Part shown: piece by piece, positions 34,911-43,285 of the stretch
How positions within the stretch are numbered: position 1 is the stretch's first letter
Layout of the letters: every line of letters starts with the position of its first letter
Assembly: GCF_024919275.1 (NCBI RefSeq)
Contig: NZ_JANWGH010000001.1
Span: 992,001 to 1,056,000, forward strand
DNA length: 64,000 nucleotides
From: Algoriphagus limi
GTDB taxonomy: Bacteria; Bacteroidota; Bacteroidia; Cytophagales; Cyclobacteriaceae
Direction: 5' to 3'
Notes under the pieces: generated by a model
What the model was told of the DNA's origin: nothing
Seen by the model: the letters and a program-made list of their open reading frames with translations, nothing else
Databases searched by the model: none
Translations under genes and position numbers: made by a program

Positions 34911-36108
34911 ACTGAATCGGGTTCACTCTGGAAATCACAATTACAGGAATCCATAAAACCAGGGCAGTCAAAACCGTGATTCCAAGATTAATAGCCACGA
35001 ATACAGGCCAATTCCATTCAATCGGAACATAGCTCATATAATAGCTTTGAGGATTTAGCGGGATAATTCGAAACATATCCTGAATCAATCCAAAACCAAG
35101 TCCAATTGCATTTCCAATCAAAAGTCCTCTACCTAAAATCCGCATTCCGTTCCAGAAAAATATTCGACGGATTTGAAAATCTTGAGTCCCTAATGCTTTC
35201 AATAAACCGATCATTTGGGTGCGCTCCATGATTAAGATGAACAAGATTGCACCCATATTGAAAATAGCTACAAAACCAATTAAACTGATAAACACATAAA
35301 CATTGGTATCCAATAACTTAAGCCAATCAAAAATCTCTAAATATTTATCTTCAGAATTGATCAACTTGAGATCCAAATCCAGAATATCTTCAATAGATCG
35401 ACTCAATTCTTGGCTCGGTTTATCCTTGATAAAAACCTCCAATCCACCCACTTCATCATCCTGCCACCCATTGAGATTTCGGATAGTTTGAAGCTCTCCT
35501 AAAACGATCTTTTGATCAAAATTTTCCAGCAAGGTTTCATAGATCCCAACTACTTCTACTCGACGGTATCGAGGAGGATTTTGGACAAAATACAGGATGA
35601 TCCTATCTCCAACTTCCAATAAAAGCCGGTTAGCCAAATAGCGACTTATCACCACCTCGTTGGAAGTCCCCTCATCAGGAAAATTAATGAAACGACCTTC
35701 CACTAGGTATTGTTGAAAATTGAGGGTATCAAAATCATTGGACAAGCCCTTCATTAAGACACCCTCTACCTCTTGCTCGCCCTTAATCAAAGCAGCTTTG
35801 TGCGCAAAAGACTGTACCCTTTCAATCTCTGGAATGGAAGAATAATTCTTCAAAAAATCAGCTTTCAGAGAAAAAGGATTTTCCTCAAAGGAATTGCTCA
35901 TGGTAAAGCGCTGAACCTGATATTGCCCGGTAAAATCATAGACTTTTTCGGAAACAGTCTTTTGGAATCCACCCAAAACCATGAATGCAATGATGGAAAC
36001 CGCTACCCCTATTGCCAAACTTCCAACAGCAATCCGATGGATGATAGCTGAAAACCCACCAACTCGACTAAAACTGATTCTTTTGGCAATGAAATAGGAA
36101 AGGTTCAA
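34894..36108 (-). CDS. ABC transporter permease, LolC/E (FtsX-like) family
   Basis: The 404-residue protein has an N-terminal helix (about 23-47), a large periplasmic MacB-like domain (about 48-265), and three C-terminal helices in the FtsX domain (MGAILFILIMERTQMIGLLKALGTQDFQIRRIFFWNG, read in parts). The segment ERTQMIGLLKALG is characteristic of lipoprotein-releasing LolC/LolE permeases. It most likely extracts or moves lipoproteins across the envelope with a LolD-type ATPase, but no ATPase gene is adjacent. It starts 39 bp from the divergent NamZ-like gene. Confidence 0.87.
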   Translation of the reverse strand: MNLSYFIAKRISFSRVGGFSAIIHRIAVGSLAIGVAVSIIAFMVLGGFQKTVSEKVYDFTGQYQVQRFTMSNSFEENPFSLKADFLKNYSSIPEIERVQSFAHKAALIKGEQEVEGVLMKGLSNDFDTLNFQQYLVEGRFINFPDEGTSNEVVISRYLANRLLLEVGDRIILYFVQNPPRYRRVEVVGIYETLLENFDQKIVLGELQTIRNLNGWQDDEVGGLEVFIKDKPSQELSRSIEDILDLDLKLINSEDKYLEIFDWLKLLDTNVYVFISLIGFVAIFNMGAILFILIMERTQMIGLLKALGTQDFQIRRIFFWNGMRILGRGLLIGNAIGLGFGLIQDMFRIIPLNPQSYYMSYVPIEWNWPVFVAINLGITVLTALVLWIPVIVISRVNPIQSIRFD

Positions 36109-36147
36109 CGGAGTGATTTAATTTGTCCTAATGCATCGCAAAATAGC

Positions 36148-37329
36148 ATGAACCACATGAAAAAATTAATCTCAACTTGTTTTTTGTCACTTCTTCTTTT
36201 TTTGACCCTTGTTCAATCCAATTCAGCTTGGTCACAAGTTCTAACAGGCTCTGAAAGATCTGACTTATACTTACCGCTTTTGGAAGGAAAGAGAGTGGGA
36301 ATTGTTGCCAATCAAACTTCCATCATGCCACAGAGCGAAAATAAGCATGTGGTTGATTTTTTATTAGAAAAAGGAGTTGCCTTGAAAAAAGTATTTGTTC
36401 CAGAACATGGATTTAGAGGTACGGCAGATGCAGGTGAAAAAGTAGATAACTCTGTCGATCAAAAGACAGGTTTGCCTATTGTCTCTCTTTATGGAAACAA
36501 CAAAAAACCATCTTCCAGCCAAATTCAGGATTTGGATATATTGATTTTTGACTTGCAAGATGTCGGCGTTCGATTTTTCACCTATATCTCAACCATGCAC
36601 TATGTGATGGAGGCTGCGGCAGAAAATGGAAAGCAGGTGATTATATTTGATCGCCCCAACCCATTGGGAGATTACGTGGATGGCCCAATTCGAAAAGAGG
36701 GCTTTCAAAGTTTTGTAGGAATGCATCCTATTCCCATTGTACACGGGCTAACTGTAGGTGAGTTAGCTCAAATGATCAATGGAGAAAAATGGCTAAAAGG
36801 AGGCTTAGAGGTAGATCTAAAAGTCATTCCTGTAGAAAATTGGGTGCATGATCAAGAATATCACCTACCAATCAAACCTTCTCCAAACCTACCTAACGAT
36901 TTAGCCATTCGCCTTTATCCTAGTACCTGCTTTTTTGAAGGAACAGTTGTATCGTTAGGAAGAGGCACTTTATTCCCTTTTCAGGTTTATGGCTATCCAG
37001 ATCCAAAATTTGGGGATTTCACCTTTACACCAATAAGTATTGATGGAATGTCAAAAAATCCACCGCATCAGGATAAAATGTGCTATGGGTATGATTTGAG
37101 AACTCAATCCCTCGATCACCGATTCACATTAAGGTTCCTATTGCAAGCCTACCATGACTCCGAAATGGGCGAAAAGTTCTTCAATAATTATTTCAACACA
37201 TTAAGCGGAACAGATGAATTGAAGAAACAAATCTTAGAAGGGAAAAGCGAAGAAGAGATTAGAGCAACCTGGAAAGGAGGATTAGAAAATTATAAAGAAA
37301 TAAGAAATAAATATCTGATTTACATTTGA
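36148..37329 (+). CDS. Exo-beta-N-acetylmuramidase NamZ-like (DUF1343)
   Basis: The 393-residue protein has a signal peptide (to about residue 30, AWSQ) and the DUF1343 domain. KRVGIVANQTSIMP, FVPEHGFRGTADAGE, LPIVSLYGNNKKPS, DLQDVGVRFFTYISTMHYVMEAA and RPNPLG are all family hallmarks. Characterised members (NamZ of Bacillus and Tannerella) remove terminal N-acetylmuramic acid from muropeptide glycans. It should therefore act in the periplasm in peptidoglycan recycling or salvage. The start could also be the ATG at 36157 (MKKLIS), which gives an equally good signal. No MurNAc transporter or etherase gene is beside it. Confidence 0.88.
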   Translation: MNHMKKLISTCFLSLLLFLTLVQSNSAWSQVLTGSERSDLYLPLLEGKRVGIVANQTSIMPQSENKHVVDFLLEKGVALKKVFVPEHGFRGTADAGEKVDNSVDQKTGLPIVSLYGNNKKPSSSQIQDLDILIFDLQDVGVRFFTYISTMHYVMEAAAENGKQVIIFDRPNPLGDYVDGPIRKEGFQSFVGMHPIPIVHGLTVGELAQMINGEKWLKGGLEVDLKVIPVENWVHDQEYHLPIKPSPNLPNDLAIRLYPSTCFFEGTVVSLGRGTLFPFQVYGYPDPKFGDFTFTPISIDGMSKNPPHQDKMCYGYDLRTQSLDHRFTLRFLLQAYHDSEMGEKFFNNYFNTLSGTDELKKQILEGKSEEEIRATWKGGLENYKEIRNKYLIYI

Positions 37330-37381
37330 TTAAATTATTTAATATAAATCGATTATTTCAATTAAATAGAGTAAAAATTTT

Positions 37382-38320
37382 ATGACGAATTCAGCTCAAT
37401 CTAAAGATTTGAGAATTGTATATATGGGTACGCCTGAGTTTGCAGTACCGGCACTGGAGCAATTGGTAGAAGCGGGTTGGAACATAGTTGGAGTAATTAC
37501 TGCACCGGACAAACCCAGAGGTAGAGGACAAAAACTTATTCCATCACCAGTTAAAGAGGCTGCGTTGAAATATGGGTTGAATGTATTACAGCCAACCAAT
37601 TTGAAAAGTCCTGAATTCTTAGAAGAGCTAAAAAATTTAAAGGCCGACTTACAAATTGTAGTTGCTTTCAGAATGCTCCCTGAAGTAGTTTGGAATATGC
37701 CTCCTTTGGGCACTTTCAATCTACATGCTTCCCTCCTCCCAGATTATCGTGGGGCAGCTCCAATCAACTGGGCGATTATCAATGGCGAAAGGGAGACTGG
37801 GGTAACAACATTTTTTCTTAAACATGAGATCGATACTGGATCTATCATTTTCCAAGAGAGAGTTCCAATTTTACCAGAAGAGGATTTAGGAGACGTTTAT
37901 ACCAAACTAATGAACCTCGGCGCAAACTTGGTTTTAAGAACGGTGGAAGCAATTGCGAAAGATGAAGTAAGACCAATTCCCCAGGACGAAAGCAAAGCTC
38001 TTCATCACGCTCCGAAGATTTTCAAGGAAACTTGTGAAATTGATTGGAATCAAAGTGCTAGCAAAGTCAATAATCTAATTCGAGGACTTTCCCCCTATCC
38101 AGCGGCATGGACACTTTTACAAGGCAAGATTTGCAAAATTTTTAAAGCAAAACCTCATTCTCAAGATTTATCAGGGAAGGAACCGGGCGATTGGGAAAGT
38201 GACGGAAAAAATTACCTAAAATTCCAATGTGGAAATGGTCACTTGGAAGTTCTCGAAATCCAACTAGAAGGTAAAAAACGAATGAGTATCAAGGACTTCC
38301 TTCGAGGAAATACTCTTTAA
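37382..38320 (+). CDS. fmt: Methionyl-tRNA formyltransferase
   Basis: The 312-residue protein opens near IVYMGTPEFAVPALEQL and holds the formyl-folate catalytic region with FNLHASLLPDYRGAAPINWAI, including the SLLPxYRGAAP signature and its His and Asp neighbours. The C-terminal OB-like domain begins around NNLIRGLSPYPAAW. It formylates initiator Met-tRNA. It is not beside def, its frequent partner; neighbours are NamZ-like and DUF4412 genes. Confidence 0.97.
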   Translation: MTNSAQSKDLRIVYMGTPEFAVPALEQLVEAGWNIVGVITAPDKPRGRGQKLIPSPVKEAALKYGLNVLQPTNLKSPEFLEELKNLKADLQIVVAFRMLPEVVWNMPPLGTFNLHASLLPDYRGAAPINWAIINGERETGVTTFFLKHEIDTGSIIFQERVPILPEEDLGDVYTKLMNLGANLVLRTVEAIAKDEVRPIPQDESKALHHAPKIFKETCEIDWNQSASKVNNLIRGLSPYPAAWTLLQGKICKIFKAKPHSQDLSGKEPGDWESDGKNYLKFQCGNGHLEVLEIQLEGKKRMSIKDFLRGNTL

Positions 38321-38388
38321 AATCCTCTATTCTTTTTCCTTTTGAGCATAATTTTTCCAAACTTTATAGGAATCAAAATTTTTATATC

Positions 38389-39231
38389 ATGAGAAATTTC
38401 AAATTTATTTTCAGCTTATTCTTTTTGATTTCGATTGGATTTTCTGCCAATTCCCAAGTCCTCAAAAAACTCAAAAAAGCAGTCGAAGAAAGTGTAAGCA
38501 AATCCGCCAATGATAAAACAGAGGAGGAAACAAACAAAATGCTTGAGGGCATGATGGGCGCTTTGGGAGAACCTGCTGATGTGGAAGAATCGTATGCATT
38601 TAAAGGTTTTATGATTTTGGAAATCACATCCACTAATAGCCGAGGAAAGTCCGAAGATCCGGTAAGGATGAAATCGTATTTGTCTGAAAACCCTGATTTT
38701 TCAGGAATAGAAATCCAAGATCCTGATCAGGAAAACATGAAAACTCTTTTGATCATGGACCTTAAAAATCAAGCTACAGTATTGCTAATGGATGATGGCG
38801 AAAGAAAATCATCCATGGCAATTGGATCTGATTTTGATAAAATACAAGAACAGGTGGACTTGAATTCTGAAGATGAATCCAGCCCTGATCAAATTAAAAT
38901 CACCAAAACTGGAAATACCAAAGAAATCTTGGGTTACCGCTGTGAGGAGTATGAGATTGAGCAAGCAGATGGAAAAGGAACCTATTGGGTATCAGAAGAA
39001 CCAATTGAAGGCTTTTCCCTTTTTTCTCCAGGATCTAGCCCCATGGTATCCAATTCTGCTATGGAACGATACCAAGAATTATTTTCCTCAATGCCAAAAG
39101 GAAGTATCCTAGAGATGCATTACCAAGATAAGGACGGTTCGACTGCCGACATGAAAACTATTGATATTCAAAGCTCCTCTCCAAGCCTCTTTAATTTGCA
39201 GGAATATCCAAGTGTCTTTGCAGGAAATTAG
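38389..39231 (+). CDS. DUF4412 domain protein, exported
   Basis: The 280-residue protein has a signal peptide ending SANSQ (about residue 23) and a lysine- and glutamate-rich helical stretch (26-50). A DUF4412-like beta domain follows, whose recognisable part is KTGNTKEILGYRCEEYEIE near 170-188. It probably sits in the periplasm; Bacteroidota encode many such proteins with no known reaction. A weak terminator lies 22 bp beyond its stop. Confidence 0.75.
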   Translation: MRNFKFIFSLFFLISIGFSANSQVLKKLKKAVEESVSKSANDKTEEETNKMLEGMMGALGEPADVEESYAFKGFMILEITSTNSRGKSEDPVRMKSYLSENPDFSGIEIQDPDQENMKTLLIMDLKNQATVLLMDDGERKSSMAIGSDFDKIQEQVDLNSEDESSPDQIKITKTGNTKEILGYRCEEYEIEQADGKGTYWVSEEPIEGFSLFSPGSSPMVSNSAMERYQELFSSMPKGSILEMHYQDKDGSTADMKTIDIQSSSPSLFNLQEYPSVFAGN

Positions 39232-39252
39232 CATCAAAAATTATTCAACTCG

Positions 39253-39277
39253 AAAGGGGCCCAATGGTCCCTTTTTC
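39253..39277 (+). terminator. Terminator after the DUF4412 gene
   Basis: AAAGGGGCC (39253-39261) pairs with GGTCCCTTT (39266-39274), with one G-T pair, around a CAAT loop, followed by further T residues. Confidence 0.75.
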
Positions 39278-39327
39278 CTTTTTTAAGCAAAATATCTCCG
39301 GTATCTTCAAGCCTTATTTTATCAATC

Positions 39328-39831
39328 ATGGAGATTCTAATCATTGCTGCCAAGGCAAAAAACAATGTTATTGGAAAAAATAATGAACTGGTGTGGAGAT
39401 TACCTGCGGACTTTAAGCGATTTAAAGCTCTGACCACCGGTCATTACCTTTTGATGGGAAGAAAAACTTTTGAATCATTGGGAAGCCCACTTCCAAACCG
39501 CACTCATTTAGTCATCTCAAGGGACGAGAATTATCAGGTTCCTGAAGGACATTTTGTCTTCCAAAATATTGAGGATGCCTTTACTTTTTGTAACAAATTG
39601 AATGTAGATAAGCTTTTTGTAATTGGAGGTGGCGAAATCTATAAGCAGACGCTTCCACTAGCTGATAAAATGATTCTAACAGAAGTTGAAGCTAGCCCTG
39701 AAGGGGATACTTACTTTCCTGAATTTGATCCTCAAAATTGGAAGGAAGTCTTTCGGGAACACCATCCCGCCGATAGCAAGCATCGCTACGCCTTCTCTTT
39801 TGTAGATTATGAAAAAGTGAATGAAGCATGA
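39328..39831 (+). CDS. folA: Dihydrofolate reductase
   Basis: The 167-residue protein has the DHFR pattern: IIAAKAKNNVIGKNNELVWRLPADF (read as two parts, with the catalytic acidic residue in LPAD), LLMGRKTFESLG, and VIGGGEIYKQTLPLADKMILTEVE. It reduces dihydrofolate to tetrahydrofolate with NADPH. No thyA gene is adjacent. Its ATGA stop/start overlap with the SDR gene (39828-39831) indicates coupling to the two downstream genes. Confidence 0.97.
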   Translation: MEILIIAAKAKNNVIGKNNELVWRLPADFKRFKALTTGHYLLMGRKTFESLGSPLPNRTHLVISRDENYQVPEGHFVFQNIEDAFTFCNKLNVDKLFVIGGGEIYKQTLPLADKMILTEVEASPEGDTYFPEFDPQNWKEVFREHHPADSKHRYAFSFVDYEKVNEA

Positions 39832-40613
39832 ATGAACCCGTGATTTGGATTACCGGAGCCTCTTCAGGAATTGGTGAGGCTTGTGCCAAAAAGTTTTCTC
39901 AGGAGGGTTATCAGGTCATTATTTCCTCCCGAAAAGAAGCTGAACTCGAGCTAGTTAAAAATGCCTGTTCAAATCCGGAAAATGTCAAAATACTAAAACT
40001 AGATCTAGCTGATCAATCCGATTTCGAAAACATCGTTAAGAAGGCAATTTCGCTTTTTGGAAAAGTTGATATCCTCTTACACAATGGAGGCATAAGTCAG
40101 CGTTCACTGATCAAGGAAACAGATCTAGAAGTGGACCGGAAATTAATGGAAGTCAATTTCTTTGGAACTGTCGCTTTAACCAAAGCAATTCTGCCTTATT
40201 TCATGGAAAGAAAATCCGGCCATTTTGCTGTTGTAACAAGCTTGGTTGGGAAATTCGCCTCTCCCTACCGATCCGCTTATGCGGCTTCCAAACATGCTCT
40301 ACATGGCTTTTTTGATACGTTACGAGCGGAACATTATCAAGACAATATCGCAGTGACATTGATTTGTCCTGGCTTTATTAAGACACAGGTTTCAGTGAAT
40401 GCACTTACTGGCGACGGGTCTTCTTTGGGAAAAATGGACGATGCCCAAGCCAAGGGAATGAGTCCCGAAGATTGTGCAAATGCAATTTTCAAAGCCATAA
40501 CAGGAAAAAAGGAAGAAGTCTTGATCGGAGGAAAAGAAACCTACGCTGTATACCTGAAGCGCTTTTTCCCACGTATTTTTTCAAAAATCCTAAGAAAAGC
40601 CAAAGTCAGATAA
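39828..40613 (+). CDS. Short-chain dehydrogenase/reductase
   Basis: The 261-residue SDR has the N-terminal NAD(P) motif TGASSGIG (10-17), LLHNGGIS in place of NNAG, the catalytic Ser in VVTSLVGKF and the YxxxK motif YAASK. The C-terminal 50 residues include a basic segment that may touch the membrane. It resembles the classical SDR group with DHRS7-like members; the substrate is unknown. It lies between folA (4-bp overlap) and cinA (1-bp gap). A role in pteridine reduction is possible from the folA linkage but is only a guess. Confidence 0.9.
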   Translation: MNEPVIWITGASSGIGEACAKKFSQEGYQVIISSRKEAELELVKNACSNPENVKILKLDLADQSDFENIVKKAISLFGKVDILLHNGGISQRSLIKETDLEVDRKLMEVNFFGTVALTKAILPYFMERKSGHFAVVTSLVGKFASPYRSAYAASKHALHGFFDTLRAEHYQDNIAVTLICPGFIKTQVSVNALTGDGSSLGKMDDAQAKGMSPEDCANAIFKAITGKKEEVLIGGKETYAVYLKRFFPRIFSKILRKAKVR

Positions 40614-40614
40614 T

Positions 40615-41871
40615 ATGAAACTGGTAAAAGCTGAAATCATTGCCATTGGAGATGAGCTTCTTTATGGACAAATCATGGATACCAATAGTCATTGGATATC
40701 TCAGGAATTGGATTTGGTTGGAGTGAAAGTGGTCCGAAAAACGACTGTTGGAGATAACCGAAAGGATATCTTGGATGCTTTTAGTGAAGCTGATAAAAGA
40801 GCTGATCTTATTCTTATTACAGGAGGCCTAGGCCCCACTCAGGATGATTTGACTAAGCCACTTTTGGCAGAATATTTTGGATGCCCTATTCAGGAAGTTC
40901 CCGAAGCAGTAGAAGCAATCACGGAATTTTTCAAAAGAAGAGGGCGTGAAATGACTCCATTAAACATTCTTCAGGGACATTTGCCATCTTGTTGTGAATA
41001 TGTGCACAATGAAGTGGGAACAGCACCAGGTATGTGGTTTGAACGAAACGGAACTTATTGGATGTCAATGCCGGGGGTCCCTCATGAGATGAAAAAACTC
41101 ATGAAGGACTTAGTCTTGCCTAAACTTCCCCAAATTTTTGAATTGCCAGTTATATATCACAAAGTCATCAAGACTGCTGGCATTGGGGAAAGCTGGTTAG
41201 CCGACCTTATCAAAGATTGGGAAAATGCTCTTCCTGAACATATCAAACTTGCATACTTACCTTCTTTGGGTCATGTCAAATTACGCCTAACAGGATTTGG
41301 AACAAATCTGGAACAAATTCAGGCTGATATTGAAGAACAGATCAGCTTGGTTTTCCCTAGGATTCAAAAATATGTGTATGGCTATAATGAGGAGAGTCTA
41401 GAAACAGCTATCGGCAAACTTTTGAAGGAAAAAGGGAAAACCTTAGCTTTGGCTGAAAGCTGCTCAGGAGGCTACATTACTCATTTGATCACTACTGTTC
41501 CTGGAAGTAGCGATTACTTACAAGGTACAGTTGTGCCCTATCACAATCAGTTCAAGGAAAAAATCTTAGGAGTCAAAAAGGAAACCTTGGAAACGGTAGG
41601 AGCTGTGAGTGAAGAAACGGTGGAGCAAATGAGCCAAGGAGTCCGAAAGCTTTTTGGAGCGGACTTTGGATTAGCGAGTAGCGGAATAGCTGGACCTGAC
41701 GGAGGAACTCCTGAAAAACCAGTAGGAACCGTTTGGATTGCCTGTGCAGGAGAAGGGTTTACAGAGACAAAAAAACTACAGCTGACCCAGGACCGAATGT
41801 TAAATATTCAATTGACAGGGGTTGCTGTTTTAAACTTGTTAAGAATTTGCATTCAGAAATACGACAAATAA
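40615..41871 (+). CDS. cinA: CinA family NMN deamidase/ADP-ribose pyrophosphatase-like protein
   Basis: The 418-residue protein joins an N-terminal MoCF-like domain (AEIIAIGDELLYGQIMDTNS, ITGGLGPTQDDLTKPLLAEY) to a C-terminal PncC/CinA domain (ALAESCSGGYITHLITTVPGSS and ASSGIAGPDGGTPEKPVGTVWIA, read in parts). CinA enzymes deamidate nicotinamide mononucleotide to recycle NAD breakdown products and can hydrolyse ADP-ribose. The two-domain form here is the full-length one. It is the last gene in the folA-SDR-cinA cluster. Confidence 0.95.
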   Translation: MKLVKAEIIAIGDELLYGQIMDTNSHWISQELDLVGVKVVRKTTVGDNRKDILDAFSEADKRADLILITGGLGPTQDDLTKPLLAEYFGCPIQEVPEAVEAITEFFKRRGREMTPLNILQGHLPSCCEYVHNEVGTAPGMWFERNGTYWMSMPGVPHEMKKLMKDLVLPKLPQIFELPVIYHKVIKTAGIGESWLADLIKDWENALPEHIKLAYLPSLGHVKLRLTGFGTNLEQIQADIEEQISLVFPRIQKYVYGYNEESLETAIGKLLKEKGKTLALAESCSGGYITHLITTVPGSSDYLQGTVVPYHNQFKEKILGVKKETLETVGAVSEETVEQMSQGVRKLFGADFGLASSGIAGPDGGTPEKPVGTVWIACAGEGFTETKKLQLTQDRMLNIQLTGVAVLNLLRICIQKYDK

Positions 41872-41956
41872 AATTTTATACGATCGGTTTTGATGGATCA
41901 TATTTAAAATTTAATTTTAAAACTTGAATATATACCCAATTAAATATTAAAAAAGA

Positions 41957-43252
41957 ATGGCTAGTGTAGAAATGCTCATGCCCAAGATGGGTGAAAGTAT
42001 CATAGAGGGAACTATCCTAACTTGGTTAAAAAGTGAGGGTGATGTGATTGAGCAGGATGAGTCTGTATTGGAAGTAGCTACCGATAAGGTAGATACAGAG
42101 GTTCCAGCAACTCATGGAGGGATCTTGAAAAAAATATTGGTAAAGGAAGGTGATATTGTAGCCGTTGGTGCTCCGATTGCCATTATTGAAACTTCTGGCG
42201 AAGTAGCCGATGCTCCAACACCAGCTGTTGAAAAAGAAGAGAGCAAAGAAGAGCTTGTAGCTGCTGCTCCTGCAAATACTGATACGATATTACATCAACC
42301 AGAACCAATTGCCTCTTCCACCGGAGAAGATGGAAGATTTTATTCCCCTCTGGTTAGAAGCATAGCTAAAGAGGAAGGCATTTCTGCCGCTGAACTAGCC
42401 AAAATCCCAGGTACTGGAAAAGACGGTAGAGTAACGAAGCAGGATATGCTTTCTTATCTTAAAAACAGAACTTCAGGGAATATACAAACTACTCAAGCTG
42501 CTCCTTCTATCGCAGAACCTAAGGTTCATGTTAGTGTATCTGCAAGTGATGAGATCATTGAGATGGATAGAATGCGCAAAATGATTGCCCAACGAATGGT
42601 CGAATCAAAACGCATTTCTCCTCACGTGACCTCATTCGTAGAAGCTGATATGACCAATATTGTCCTCTGGAGAGAAAAGAATAAAAACGCCTATAAGGAA
42701 AAGTATGGTGAACCAATCACTTATACTCCATTCTTCATCGAGGCGGTAGCAAAGGCAATCCGTGATTTCCCAATGATCAACATCTCTGTAGACGGAGATC
42801 GAATCATTAAGAAAAAAGACATTAATGTTGGAATGGCAGTAGCACTTCCAAGTGGCAATTTGATTGTTCCTATTATCAAGAATGCAGATCAGTTGAACCT
42901 CGTTGGGATATCCAAGAAGGTAAATGACCTCGCTAATCGAGCTCGAAGCAATAAATTGAATGCTGATGATTTAGCCGGTGGCACCTACACAGTTTCCAAT
43001 GTAGGTTCATTTGGTAATGTAATGGGCACTCCTATCATCCCTCAACCTCAAGTCGCTATCATGGCAGTGGGCGCCATAGTTAAAAAGCCGGCTGTAGTAG
43101 AAACCCCTACTGGAGATGTGATTGCCATCCGTCACAAGATGTTCCTCTCTCACTCCTATGATCACAGAGTGGTCGATGGGTCTTTAGGAGGTATGTTTGT
43201 GAGAAGAGTAGCCGATTACCTGGAGGCATTTGATATGAATTCAACCTTTTAA
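41957..43252 (+). CDS. 2-oxo acid dehydrogenase E2 acyltransferase
   Basis: The 431-residue protein carries an N-terminal lipoyl domain with Lys44 in ATDKVDTEV, then a proline/alanine/glutamate linker. A peripheral subunit-binding domain (about 132-168, SPLVRSIAKEEGIS then GTGKDGRVTKQDML) and the catalytic domain with SHSYDHRVVDGSLGG near the C-terminus follow. It moves acyl groups to CoA within a large complex. The DKVDTEVPA lipoyl motif and single lipoyl domain fit the branched-chain or a generic 2-oxo acid E2 better than the pyruvate type, but E1 and E3 genes are absent, so the substrate is open. Confidence 0.93.
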   Translation: MASVEMLMPKMGESIIEGTILTWLKSEGDVIEQDESVLEVATDKVDTEVPATHGGILKKILVKEGDIVAVGAPIAIIETSGEVADAPTPAVEKEESKEELVAAAPANTDTILHQPEPIASSTGEDGRFYSPLVRSIAKEEGISAAELAKIPGTGKDGRVTKQDMLSYLKNRTSGNIQTTQAAPSIAEPKVHVSVSASDEIIEMDRMRKMIAQRMVESKRISPHVTSFVEADMTNIVLWREKNKNAYKEKYGEPITYTPFFIEAVAKAIRDFPMINISVDGDRIIKKKDINVGMAVALPSGNLIVPIIKNADQLNLVGISKKVNDLANRARSNKLNADDLAGGTYTVSNVGSFGNVMGTPIIPQPQVAIMAVGAIVKKPAVVETPTGDVIAIRHKMFLSHSYDHRVVDGSLGGMFVRRVADYLEAFDMNSTF

Positions 43253-43259
43253 AAAAATT

Positions 43260-43285
43260 AGCCCCGACTAAATCTGGGCTTTTTT
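43260..43285. terminator. Terminator between E2 gene and hybrid kinase gene
   Basis: AGCCC (43260-43264) pairs with GGGCT (43276-43280), with A-rich sequence before and T-run after. It can serve both converging genes; the T-run overlaps the kinase stop codon. Confidence 0.7.
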